17,007 nt of DNA from an uncultured Mollicutes bacterium (GTDB lineage Bacteria; Bacillota_I; Bacilli_A; Acholeplasmatales; Anaeroplasmataceae), in contig CALCWU010000144.1 of the NCBI GenBank assembly GCA_937905855.1, forward strand, positions 1 through 17,007, given 5' to 3'. Shown in pieces: positions 6,359 to 14,463 of the stretch. A program made the translations under genes and the position numbers. Every line of letters starts with the position of its first letter. The first letter of the stretch is position 1. The notes under the pieces were generated by a model that was given only the letters and a program-made list of their open reading frames with translations, was not told the DNA's origin and ran no database searches.

Positions 6359-8726
6359 GCGATTCAACCATCTTAATTTTCTTTATTCTTCTGATAAATA
6401 ATAAATCAACAAACATTGAGAAGATAACCGTAAATAAGAATGAAAGTAAATATCTTACAAATGATGCATCAGCTACATAATACATTCCATTTGAAGAAAT
6501 ATTTTTAAGAATGAAGCCTAATAACAATCTACCAAGCCCGAGTCCTAAAAGCGTGCCTATTATCGTCATAATAAGTGTTTCTCGATAAATGTACATTGCC
6601 GCCTCACTTGGTAAATAGCCAAGTACCTTTAATGTGGCTATTTCTTTAATTCTTTCATTAATATTAATGTTTGTAAGATTATAAATAACAATAACTGCTA
6701 AAGCAAGTGAGCATATTACAACCACTATAACAATGTAATTTATTGTATCCATCATTGATGAATACATTTTTTTTGTTTGAGCCACAAGCTCAACACTACT
6801 TATTAATTCATTTTGTAATAGGGCTTTAGTTAATTCATCAGTATCAACATTAGTTAAGTCATATTTAACATACATTGTATCTTTATTTGTATTCTCATCG
6901 CCAATATAAATATAATTATTTAAATAATTATCGAAAATACCAGTTATAATCTTGGAAAATGTTTTATCATTAACCTTAAACTCTATAATATCGCCAATCT
7001 TTAATTTATTATTTTGAGCTATTTGCTTACTAATAAAAACCGATTCGTTAGTAAATTTCAAAACTTTCTTCTTTTCTTTAAAATTAATAAAGCTATTAAT
7101 TTCTTCATTTGTATAAACAATCATTGAAGCCATACCATTACTTATAACCTCACCACTATATTCTAAAGCATAGGTATAATCAGTAAAGCCAAAGCTTTGA
7201 TTAGAATAACCACTATTTAGCTTTAAAGAAATATCATAATTAAAAATCTCATCATATTGTTTATTTGCAATATTAAGTGATGGCTTAATCGTAAGAGCAC
7301 AAAGCAGTAAGGCACTACAGCCACCAACTCCTAAAATCATTACAAAAAAATTCTTTTTGTATCTAAAGACATTTCTAATACTAGATTTAAATTTAAACTT
7401 TAAATGCTTCCAAATAAAGCTAATTCTTTCCAATAATATTCTTTTACCAGGCTTTGGAGCCAAAGGAGCAAGTAGCATATTAGGCTTTTCCTTAAGTGTT
7501 TTATTACAAACATAAATTGTCACCAATAAAATAACAACAAGCATTGTAAGAACTGACGGAAAAATATATTCTGCACAAAACAATATTTTATATTTAGGAA
7601 TAAAATAAAGAGTTGAATAAGAATAAATAACAATATAAGGTAGGATAAAAATACCAAGTAGTGTACCAACTACTCCACCAATACCACAAGCAATAAAAAC
7701 ATAAATGATGTATTTTACAAGAATTGATTTTCTACTATAACCAAGTGATCTTAAGCAGCCTATACTACTTCTATCCTCGCTAACCATTCTTGTTATAGTT
7801 GTTAAGGAAACTAAAGAAGCAATTAAAAAGAAAAATATTGGAAATACTAAAGAAATCTTTTTAACCATATCAATTTTTTGACTATATGATAAATAGCTAA
7901 AATTACTATTTCTTGTTAAATTATAAAAATTAGCCATATTTACAAAGCTTTTTATTACTTCATCGCTGTAGCCAGAAATCATCATATTATGCTTAATATT
8001 AAGAATTCTTTCATTAAATATTTCATTTATATAAATATTCAACTTATTTATGTCCTCATTAAGAAGCTTATCATACTTTTTACTAAAGGTATTTAGCTTT
8101 GTTAAATTATAAAAATTAACATTAATATCACTAAATTCACTAGTATCCTCATTAATATACATTATAATTTCTAGCTTACCACTTCCTACATTAACCATTT
8201 CTCGTTCAAAGGCGATATAGGCTGGGCTAGCAACTATACCAACAACATTATAGGTAGTATCATTATAAGTAATATCTTCACCAATTTTTATATCCAGTAA
8301 AACACCATTACTTCTTTCAACAACACATTCATTAGTATTTTTAGGAAATCTTCCCTCAATTAACTCAAGCTTATCTGTTGTAGCATATTCCATTCCTTTA
8401 TTAATTAATCTAGTCGCATATTCACCACTATTATAATTTGTAACTAAATCATACGAAGAATAACCCTCAACAATTGCCTCATCACGTAAGGACTCTCTTA
8501 ATTTAATTACATCATCCTTACTAAAGCCAATTGTACTTTTAATATCAACATCGTGAAAAGCCATTTTATCATAATAGCTATCCATAGTAGCCCTTAAATC
8601 AGGATTACTAGACATAAGGCCAACTAAAAAGCCAACACCTAAGGCGACAATAGCCATTATCGCAACAAGCTTAGAGATATTTTTTTTAATATCCGTTCTA
8701 ATTGATTTTTTATAAGCACTTTTCAT
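6342..8726 (-). CDS. FtsX/MacB-type ABC transporter permease with two FtsX domains
   Basis: Protein of 794 residues with about eight membrane helices: 20-38, 291-314, 337-364, 388-407, 461-480, 663-685, 715-740 and 757-779. Two large extracytoplasmic regions (about 40-290 and 485-660) alternate with two FtsX domains. Each FtsX domain carries the family's cytoplasmic motif: SEDRSSIGCLRSLGYS at 316-331 and NERIKEIATLKVLGY at 690-704. This is the duplicated layout typical of Firmicutes exporters or mechanotransmission permeases acting with a LolD/MacB-type ATPase. Substrates in this class include antimicrobial peptides, lipoproteins and lipids; none can be named here. The start at 8726 is preferred because GGTGAT (8736-8731) lies 4 nt upstream; the GTG at 8738 would overlap that site. 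It follows the ATPase stop by 5 nt, so the pair is co-translated. No membrane-fusion protein or sensor kinase is adjacent. Confidence 0.9.
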   Translation of the reverse strand: MKSAYKKSIRTDIKKNISKLVAIMAIVALGVGFLVGLMSSNPDLRATMDSYYDKMAFHDVDIKSTIGFSKDDVIKLRESLRDEAIVEGYSSYDLVTNYNSGEYATRLINKGMEYATTDKLELIEGRFPKNTNECVVERSNGVLLDIKIGEDITYNDTTYNVVGIVASPAYIAFEREMVNVGSGKLEIIMYINEDTSEFSDINVNFYNLTKLNTFSKKYDKLLNEDINKLNIYINEIFNERILNIKHNMMISGYSDEVIKSFVNMANFYNLTRNSNFSYLSYSQKIDMVKKISLVFPIFFFLIASLVSLTTITRMVSEDRSSIGCLRSLGYSRKSILVKYIIYVFIACGIGGVVGTLLGIFILPYIVIYSYSTLYFIPKYKILFCAEYIFPSVLTMLVVILLVTIYVCNKTLKEKPNMLLAPLAPKPGKRILLERISFIWKHLKFKFKSSIRNVFRYKKNFFVMILGVGGCSALLLCALTIKPSLNIANKQYDEIFNYDISLKLNSGYSNQSFGFTDYTYALEYSGEVISNGMASMIVYTNEEINSFINFKEKKKVLKFTNESVFISKQIAQNNKLKIGDIIEFKVNDKTFSKIITGIFDNYLNNYIYIGDENTNKDTMYVKYDLTNVDTDELTKALLQNELISSVELVAQTKKMYSSMMDTINYIVIVVVICSLALAVIVIYNLTNININERIKEIATLKVLGYLPSEAAMYIYRETLIMTIIGTLLGLGLGRLLLGFILKNISSNGMYYVADASFVRYLLSFLFTVIFSMFVDLLFIRRIKKIKMVESLKSVD

Positions 8727-8731
8727 CTTTA

Positions 8732-9433
8732 TCACCACTCAATTTCTGATATTGGCGTAGGATTTTCGTTATATTCCTCTTTTATGATAGTACCATTTTT
8801 TAAATAAAGCACATGGTCTGCCATTGGAGCAATTGCTAGGTTATGTGTAATAACAATAACTGTTTGATTATTAAGCTTAGCACTATCATACAAAAGCTGT
8901 AATATTTGCTTACCGGTCTCATAGTCAAGTGCACCAGTTGGCTCGTCACAAAGTAAAATCTTCGGATTTTTAGCAAGAGCACGGGCAATACTTACACGCT
9001 GTTGCTCGCCACCACTTAATTGAGCCGGAAAATTATTCATTCTATTTTCCAAACCAACAGCCTTTAAAACCTCAATAGGATTAAGAGGATTCTTACATAT
9101 TTCAATAGCTATTTCAATATTTTCTAAGGCTGTAATGTTAGGCATCAAATTATAAAACTGAAAAACAAATCCAACATCATAGCGACGAAAAAGTGTTAAC
9201 TTTTTATCATTATATTCTTCAATATGCTCACCATCAACAATAATACTTCCTGATGTAGGTGACTCCATTCCGCCAAGTAAATTTAATAATGTTGTCTTAC
9301 CAGCACCACTTGGCCCAACAATAACACAAAATTCATTTTTGTTTATATTTAAATTAACATTGTTGTTTGCATAGATTTTATTATCTGCAACCTCATATAT
9401 TTTACTAACATTTTTAAATTCAACATAACTCAT
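8732..9433 (-). CDS. ABC transporter ATP-binding protein (LolD/MacB/FtsE class)
   Basis: ATPase of 233 residues powering the adjacent permease. All nucleotide-binding motifs are present: Walker A GPSGAGKTT (40-48), Q-loop Q92 in VFQFYNLMP, signature LSGGEQQR (139-146), Walker B ILLCDE (D163, E164), D-loop GALD (167-170) and switch histidine H197 (ITHN). The VGFVFQFYNLMPNITALENIE stretch and SIARALAKNPKILLCDEPTGALD are typical of the LolD/MacB/FtsE class. The ATG at 9433 lies 4 nt after the mnmE stop, with a weak GGGGAAGTGAT ribosome site. The upstream in-frame extension lies within the mnmE 3' end and does not resemble the family. It is third in the yggS-mnmE-ATPase-permease operon. The C-terminal tail after residue 215 is acidic and short. 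Confidence 0.93.
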   Translation of the reverse strand: MSYVEFKNVSKIYEVADNKIYANNNVNLNINKNEFCVIVGPSGAGKTTLLNLLGGMESPTSGSIIVDGEHIEEYNDKKLTLFRRYDVGFVFQFYNLMPNITALENIEIAIEICKNPLNPIEVLKAVGLENRMNNFPAQLSGGEQQRVSIARALAKNPKILLCDEPTGALDYETGKQILQLLYDSAKLNNQTVIVITHNLAIAPMADHVLYLKNGTIIKEEYNENPTPISEIEW

Positions 9434-9437
9434 AATA

Positions 9438-10772
9438 TCACTTCCCCAAACAAAATTTTGAAAATAATGAATCAATTAATTCATCATCATATGCCTCACC
9501 AGTAATTTCTCCAAGTAAGTCAAAGGCATCCTTAATATCAATCTCAATTAAAGAGGAATCAAGTGTTGCTAAACAGCCCTCTTTTGCATTATTTAAAGAT
9601 TCTAATGCTCTTTTCATTAGGCTTATGTGTCTAGAATTAGCTAAATAATTATTATCAATAGGATTGAATTCATTGATGTGAACCATTTGCTCTATTCTTT
9701 CTTCTAGCTTTGTCATTCCTTCTTTATTGGAAGTAGAAATACCTATCATCTCCTCATCCATTTTAAATGCTGGATTAAGGTCAATCTTATTATAAATAAT
9801 AATTCTTTTTTTAGTCTTTGTTTCCTCTAAAATTTTATGATCATAATCATCAAGCGGCCTACTACTATCTAATACTACAAAGACAATATCAGCCTCATTC
9901 ATTGCCTTAATTGATCTTTTAATACCAATTTGCTCAACAAAATCATCACTATTTCTAATACCAGCTGTATCAATAAAGCGTAGTGTTACATTATTAAGGC
10001 TAAGCTCACCCTCAACCATATCTCTTGTTGTACCCTCTATACTAGAAACAATAGCCTTATCTTCATCAAGAAGCATATTTAAAAGACTAGATTTACCAAC
10101 ATTGGGCTTACCAACAATAGCCACCTTAATACCCTCTCTTACGATTTTAGCTACTCTTGACTTATTTAAGATATCCTTCATTTTTTCAATAAGTAAATCA
10201 ACCTTAGGTAAAATATTATGATAATCCATAGCTATTGCATCCTCGTATTCAGGATAATCAATATTAACCTCGATAGAGGCTAAGATATTTAAAATTTCCT
10301 CACGAAGCTCCTTAATCATTTTTTTAGTATGACTATGAAGGCTACCCTCTGCTGCCTTTAAAGCCATTTTATTGCTGGCCGCTATTATATCCATAATTGC
10401 TTCGCTTTGAGTTAAATCAATTTTATGATTTAAGAATGCTCTTTTACTAAATTCACCAGGCTCGGCCATTCTAAAGCCAGCATCAAGTAAAGCCTCTAAA
10501 ACTAAATTAGTAACCAAAATACCACCATGACAGCTAATCTCACAGCAATCCTCACCATCAAAGGAATGTGGAGCTTTAAAGATGCTAACTAAAACCTCAT
10601 CAATTATCTCACCATTATTAACGATATTACCATAGCTTATGGTATATCCTTCTCTTTTTAACTTTCTATCAAATACTTTTCCAACTAAATTAATAGAATC
10701 AGGGCCACTAGCTCTAATAACACTAATTGCACCACTTCCATACGGAGTGGCTATTGCTACTATATTATCCAT
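9438..10772 (-). CDS. mnmE: tRNA uridine-34 modification GTPase MnmE
   Basis: With MnmG it forms the complex that installs carboxymethylaminomethyl groups at C5 of wobble uridine 34 in tRNAs reading two-codon boxes. The 444-residue protein has the N-terminal folate-binding domain (about 1-117), a helical domain interrupted by a G domain, and the C-terminal CxGK. GTPase motifs are all present: G1 GKPNVGKSS (221-229), G2 TTRD (248-251), G3 DTAG (268-271), G4 NKID (328-331) and a G5-like ISTSNKEG (345-352). The catalytic cysteine tail is C441-L-G-K444, directly followed by TGA. The ATG at 10772 has GGAGG 6 nt upstream and lies 1 nt after the yggS stop. In many bacteria mnmE sits with rpmH, jag and mnmG near the origin; here it is with yggS and an ABC exporter instead. 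Confidence 0.97.
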   Translation of the reverse strand: MDNIVAIATPYGSGAISVIRASGPDSINLVGKVFDRKLKREGYTISYGNIVNNGEIIDEVLVSIFKAPHSFDGEDCCEISCHGGILVTNLVLEALLDAGFRMAEPGEFSKRAFLNHKIDLTQSEAIMDIIAASNKMALKAAEGSLHSHTKKMIKELREEILNILASIEVNIDYPEYEDAIAMDYHNILPKVDLLIEKMKDILNKSRVAKIVREGIKVAIVGKPNVGKSSLLNMLLDEDKAIVSSIEGTTRDMVEGELSLNNVTLRFIDTAGIRNSDDFVEQIGIKRSIKAMNEADIVFVVLDSSRPLDDYDHKILEETKTKKRIIIYNKIDLNPAFKMDEEMIGISTSNKEGMTKLEERIEQMVHINEFNPIDNNYLANSRHISLMKRALESLNNAKEGCLATLDSSLIEIDIKDAFDLLGEITGEAYDDELIDSLFSKFCLGK

Positions 10773-10773
10773 A

Positions 10774-11391
10774 TTAATCCTCCATAAACAAAATACTACC
10801 AAGCCTTATATAGGTAGGCTTAAAGCATAATGCCTCTTCATAGTCAGAAGACATACCAAATGATGTCATCGGCAAATTATATTTTCTTGATAATTCACTT
10901 ATTTCTTTAAAATAAGCCATTTTTTCTTGATGAGTTAAACCATTTTTTAAAATAGTCATCAGCCCAACAATTCTAACCATAGAATATTTTTTAGCTTCAG
11001 CAAGAAATCCTTCAAGCTCATTTAGCTTTATTCCATACTTATTTTCATCATTAGAAATATTCACCTCAACAAAGCAATTAAGTGGCTTTTTACAATACTT
11101 CTCAATATATTCTAATAACAAAATATTATCCAAGGAATGAAGATAATCAATCTTTCCTAAAACATATTTAGCCTTATTTCTTTGAAGATGTCCTATGAAA
11201 TGCCAGGTAATATCATAACCATTTAATACATTATATTTACCAAGAAAGCTATCAACTCTATTTTCTCCAAAATCATGAATACCTAGATTATAAAGCTTTA
11301 CCATATCAGATACATCAGCATATTTACTAGCCGCAATTATTTTACTATCCTTGGCATTTAAAATTAAATCCCTAACCTTATTTTCATTCAC
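10774..11391 (-). CDS. yggS: YggS/PROSC-family PLP homeostasis protein
   Basis: Single-domain pyridoxal 5'-phosphate binding protein of fold type III, without known enzyme activity, that buffers PLP and affects amino-acid metabolism. Family landmarks in order: PLP lysine K23 in IIAASKYAD, DFGENRVDSF, TWHFIGHLQRNKAKYV, VEVNISNDENKYG, GLMTI, FGMSSDYEEAL and the phosphate-binding IRLGSILF. It is 205 residues, about 20-25 shorter than usual. The N-terminal helix before the PLP lysine is shortened, and the protein ends MED just after LGSILF where relatives have FGxR and a short tail. The start is a GTG at 11391, with GGTGAT 4 nt upstream; no in-frame ATG occurs before codon 30. First gene of the yggS-mnmE-ABC operon, with its promoter at 11408-11436. 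Confidence 0.93.
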   Translation of the reverse strand: MNENKVRDLILNAKDSKIIAASKYADVSDMVKLYNLGIHDFGENRVDSFLGKYNVLNGYDITWHFIGHLQRNKAKYVLGKIDYLHSLDNILLLEYIEKYCKKPLNCFVEVNISNDENKYGIKLNELEGFLAEAKKYSMVRIVGLMTILKNGLTHQEKMAYFKEISELSRKYNLPMTSFGMSSDYEEALCFKPTYIRLGSILFMED

Positions 11392-11407
11392 TTAAATCAC
11401 CATCATC

Positions 11408-11436
11408 ATTATACATTTATTTATTATATTCTTCAA
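11408..11436 (-). promoter_or_regulatory. Promoter of the yggS-mnmE-ABC operon
   Basis: On the - strand: TTGAAG (11436-11431), 17-nt spacer, TATAAT (11413-11408). Six nt later comes GGTGAT (11401-11396) and, after TTAA, the GTG start. The predicted leader is only about 10 nt. Part of the promoter lies in the 3' end of the preceding arginase-like gene. Confidence 0.75.
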
Positions 11437-12088
11437 TTAATTTGATGAAATCATTATTTATTTTTTCATCCTCTATTATATCATTAAATTTGAAAATGTT
11501 ATCCTCACATTCACCACAAATATCCATACCAATCACTTTATTATTTATTAGCATTTCTTTTAAATCATTTAAAATATCAATTTCCTGATATTCACCTTGA
11601 TCCCAATTTGTATTAATAACACTTTTAGCCATAATATCCTTATCAATAGAAATATAAATAGGTAATTCAAATTTCGTTAAATCTATTTTCTTACAAATAA
11701 TAATTTTATCATCCTGATAGCTACTATCAGGACCTATAATAATAATTTTTTTAAGATTCTTATTTTCTTTAACATAATTAATCCAATTACCACAGGTTAA
11801 GGCATTAAAGCCATCATTTTGCATATCTGTATGATGATCCATAACGATTAAAATAAAGGGAAAAGAAATCAAATCACAAAATAGCTTAGTTAAATAATGA
11901 TAATCACCAGAATCAATAAAATGAATAGCATTAAGATCCTCTTTTTTAATTATCTTAGACATTTCCTTATTTGCTAAAATGCATTCTGTGCCATATAAGC
12001 TAGATAAGTCAATAAACTTATTTCTTTCTATAAATTTTTCTTCATTATAAACATTTGTAAAATTATAAACAATAACCTTATTATTCAT
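11417..12088 (-). CDS. Small arginase/ureohydrolase-fold protein, substrate unknown
   Basis: Protein of 223 residues, much shorter than arginases or agmatinases (about 300). The binuclear-metal motifs of the ureohydrolase superfamily are in order: IDSGDYH (58-64, comparable to the GGDH histidine, H64), MDHHTD (D84, H86, D88; the DAHxD motif), SIDKD (D149, D151; the SxDxD motif), and GMDICGE ending in E193 near the usual late glutamate. All six metal-ligand positions can thus be filled, with one extra residue in the first motif. The N-terminal part is reduced. The family hydrolyses guanidino groups or related C-N bonds; nothing here identifies the substrate. NTNWDQGE after SIDKD may mark a subfamily. 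The ATG at 12088 has GGTGAT 5 nt upstream, and an extended -10 promoter is present. Likely a catalytically competent but unassigned hydrolase; fold fairly sure. Confidence 0.75.
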   Translation of the reverse strand: MNNKVIVYNFTNVYNEEKFIERNKFIDLSSLYGTECILANKEMSKIIKKEDLNAIHFIDSGDYHYLTKLFCDLISFPFILIVMDHHTDMQNDGFNALTCGNWINYVKENKNLKKIIIIGPDSSYQDDKIIICKKIDLTKFELPIYISIDKDIMAKSVINTNWDQGEYQEIDILNDLKEMLINNKVIGMDICGECEDNIFKFNDIIEDEKINNDFIKLIEEYNK

Positions 12089-12105
12089 AGCTAATCACCG
12101 ATTAG

Positions 12106-12114
12106 ATTATAACA
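12106..12114 (-). promoter_or_regulatory. Extended -10 promoter of the arginase-fold gene
   Basis: On the - strand TGT precedes TATAAT (12111-12106). Six nt later GGTGAT (12099-12094) and 5 nt then lead to the ATG. No clear -35 box is seen; the -35 region would fall in the preceding terminator hairpin. Confidence 0.6.
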
Positions 12115-12115
12115 C

Positions 12116-12143
12116 AAAAAATCCTCCATAAAAATATGGAGGA
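12116..12143 (-). terminator. Terminator of the pectate lyase gene
   Basis: Perfect 9-bp stem TCCTCCATA / TATGGAGGA (12143-12135 and 12130-12122 on the - strand) with a TTTT loop, followed by a run of six T on the - strand. It lies 6 nt after the pectate lyase stop. Confidence 0.9.
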
Positions 12144-12149
12144 AAATTT

Positions 12150-14384
12150 TTATTTAGTTAATGAAATATAAAATACATTCACTTGGTCGCCCTTAGTAAT
12201 TTCATATTCGCCACTTGTAAGCTTGATAGTTAAAATCCCACTTGCATCAGTAACGTTATTAGAGCCATTAATTTTAATTTTTTTGGCGCCAGCATCTGTA
12301 ACTAATACTAATGTCATATCACAATCAATTTTAAATTTGATGCTAGTTGCTGACTCCATTTTTAAAGCCTTAGTTAAGGTCATATTATTATAGGTAATTG
12401 GACTAACATTAGCCTTCATATTACCAACAATTGTAAAGAATGAACTACTTGTTCCATCCTCAAAATTATGAACAACATTAGAAGAAATAACTGGATCACT
12501 TGGTGTTGGATCAATAGGTTCAACAGGATTTACAGGACTTGAAGTAGCATTATCTACATAAACAGCAATAATTTCATCATTATATTTCACTAATGCTGCC
12601 TTTAGTTCAGGAATAACTGCATAATTTTGGTCCTCAATACTATTATCAAAGTTCCATTTAAAATCACCACCATTAATACGACCAGCATATTTCATCGTAT
12701 TTTCCTTAGCCTGCTCTGGTGAATCAGGAATATATGAATACATTAAATTAGTATCCGTATCAAAATTATTATAGCTTGAGCCACCCTTTAAAGCAACAAC
12801 ATTCAAAGGCACCTTTTCATCGCGGCTTTCTACAACATAAGCATCAAAGCTTGTTGCTGAATCCTTTTGACTAACAAATGAAACCTTATTTGCATCAAAA
12901 ACATTGTTGAAGGCTTTAATAATTCCACCAGCCTCACCACTAAATGTTCCCTCTCCCATTGCATCTGTTCCTTGGCCAGAAATCATCATAGGTCTTAAAT
13001 TAGATGTTGATCTAAAATAATTATTTTCAACAAAGGCAGAGCCACCCATAGTCATTCCTACACCATATTTGGCATTGCCATCAAAATAATTATTATAAAT
13101 ATGAACACTGCAGGTTCTAATACGAGGATGACGAGAATCAGAATGATCATACCAATTATGATGGTAAGTAATATAATTAGTTGTTTCCTCATCCTTCATT
13201 CCCTGAAGATTACATTTTCCATTGTCCCAAAAGTGATTATAAGAATGAGTTATATATGATGATTTCTTAGTATCTAGGGCACCATCACCCTTAACCTGAT
13301 CAGCATCACTTCCTGCATCACCATAAAACATATCACAATTATGAATCCAAACATGATCAGCCCCCTGCTGAATACCAACATTGTCACCTTCACTACTATT
13401 GCAATTCATAAATCCTAAATTTCTAATTTCAACATTAGATGAATTCTTTATTCTAATACCAAAGCCATTTAAGGTAGTATCCTCACCAATTCCCTCAATT
13501 GTAATACCACAGGTTAGGGCATCAATTAATAAATCACCCTTCTCTAAAACACTAGGATCAGTAATATTACCAATTAAACGAATACAAAGTGGTGTATCTT
13601 GCTTTTTAGCTCCAGCAATAATATTTTGAAGACCAACACATGAAACACCATTAATAGTTGCAGTAACAGTATCCTTATTACTATTTGCTATATAAACAAC
13701 AATAGCATTATCCTTTAAGGAACCATCATCATTATAAGCTCCTGATGATGTATTAGTTGTAACCTTCGTAGTTGCACCAGTTCCTCTTACAAAGCCAAAG
13801 CCACTTCGATCATGAGCCTTAACATTAACCTTATAGCTAGTTGAAGCATTACTTAAATCCTCATTATTATCAATTACAGGAATAACCTTTACCTCATAGC
13901 TACCCTCACTAAGTCCTACAATATCACTACGATAATAATCACTATATTTTCTTGTTAGGCTTTGATGAGCAAGCTTAAAGCTAGCATCTCCATCCTTTTT
14001 ATAATAAACATTATATTTAGAAGCATTACTAAATTCCTGCCATTTAATAATACAAGATTCTAAATTACCACTAGCCTCAACTACCTTTATTCCTTTTTCA
14101 TCAGCAATTGTTGTTGAGCTACTAGATGAACTAGAACTACTTGAACTATTTGAACTCGAATTGCTAGATGAACTACTGCTTGAGCTCGAACTACTACTAG
14201 AAGCTATACTTGAGCTGCTACTTGATATCACATCACTCTTGCTAGATGAGGCACTACTAGTACTTTCACCAACGCTTATAATAGAGCTTGCATCCTTACC
14301 GCTTTCCTTATTATCAGCACACGATGCCACACTAATCATTGCCATAGCCATTATAGCAATTCCCGTTATTTTTTTTCTTTTCAT
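12150..14384 (-). CDS. Secreted pectate lyase (PL1) lipoprotein with serine-rich linker
   Basis: Surface lipoprotein of 744 residues that cleaves polygalacturonate by calcium-dependent beta-elimination. Order: signal peptide with lipobox VASC (lipidated C22); serine-rich linker (33-90); fibronectin III-like domain (about 97-190, with IIKWQEFSNASKYNVYY and GSYEVKVIPV); PL1 parallel beta-helix (about 195-600); proline linker (616-634); C-terminal beta-rich domain (636-744). Active-site features are present: HVWIHNCDM (344-352), DGALD (D367, D371, calcium ligands), HFWDNGKCNLQG with K390, and SRHPRIR with catalytic R418 and R423. The start at 14384 has GAGGA 7 nt upstream and directly opens the signal peptide. 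It is a single-gene unit with its own promoter and terminator, divergent from tetR. The chain lies outside the cell, anchored by lipid, with the serine tract as a spacer. PL1 assignment firm; the FN3 call is moderate and the C-terminal domain is unassigned. Confidence 0.93.
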   Translation of the reverse strand: MKRKKITGIAIMAMAMISVASCADNKESGKDASSIISVGESTSSASSSKSDVISSSSSSIASSSSSSSSSSSSSNSSSNSSSSSSSSSSSTTIADEKGIKVVEASGNLESCIIKWQEFSNASKYNVYYKKDGDASFKLAHQSLTRKYSDYYRSDIVGLSEGSYEVKVIPVIDNNEDLSNASTSYKVNVKAHDRSGFGFVRGTGATTKVTTNTSSGAYNDDGSLKDNAIVVYIANSNKDTVTATINGVSCVGLQNIIAGAKKQDTPLCIRLIGNITDPSVLEKGDLLIDALTCGITIEGIGEDTTLNGFGIRIKNSSNVEIRNLGFMNCNSSEGDNVGIQQGADHVWIHNCDMFYGDAGSDADQVKGDGALDTKKSSYITHSYNHFWDNGKCNLQGMKDEETTNYITYHHNWYDHSDSRHPRIRTCSVHIYNNYFDGNAKYGVGMTMGGSAFVENNYFRSTSNLRPMMISGQGTDAMGEGTFSGEAGGIIKAFNNVFDANKVSFVSQKDSATSFDAYVVESRDEKVPLNVVALKGGSSYNNFDTDTNLMYSYIPDSPEQAKENTMKYAGRINGGDFKWNFDNSIEDQNYAVIPELKAALVKYNDEIIAVYVDNATSSPVNPVEPIDPTPSDPVISSNVVHNFEDGTSSSFFTIVGNMKANVSPITYNNMTLTKALKMESATSIKFKIDCDMTLVLVTDAGAKKIKINGSNNVTDASGILTIKLTSGEYEITKGDQVNVFYISLTK

Positions 14385-14416
14385 TTTCTTTTCCTCTTCT
14401 TTTAATACATAAATAC

Positions 14417-14445
14417 ATTTTACATTATAATTAAATTTAATTCAA
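14417..14445 (-). promoter_or_regulatory. Probable pectate lyase promoter
   Basis: On the - strand: TTGAAT (14445-14440), 17-nt spacer, TAAAAT (14422-14417), about 32 nt before the ATG. An overlapping TATAAT (14430-14425) is an alternative -10 box but lacks a matching -35. Confidence 0.5.
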
Positions 14446-14463
14446 TGAAATACGTGTGAAAAA

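Noticed and set aside
13381..13629. Plus-strand open frame of 82 codons within the pectate lyase gene
   Set aside because: Opposite the conserved PL1 beta-helix, with no ribosome site or promoter; a shadow frame.
14115..14288. Tandem DNA repeat or CRISPR-like array
   Set aside because: No fixed repeat unit or spacer pattern. Codons vary irregularly while the protein stays serine, so it is a coding linker.
14161..14412. Leucine-rich open frame on the plus strand opposite the pectate lyase N-terminus
   Set aside because: Its Leu/Glu repeats are only the complement of the serine codons in the pectate lyase linker; there is no start signal.
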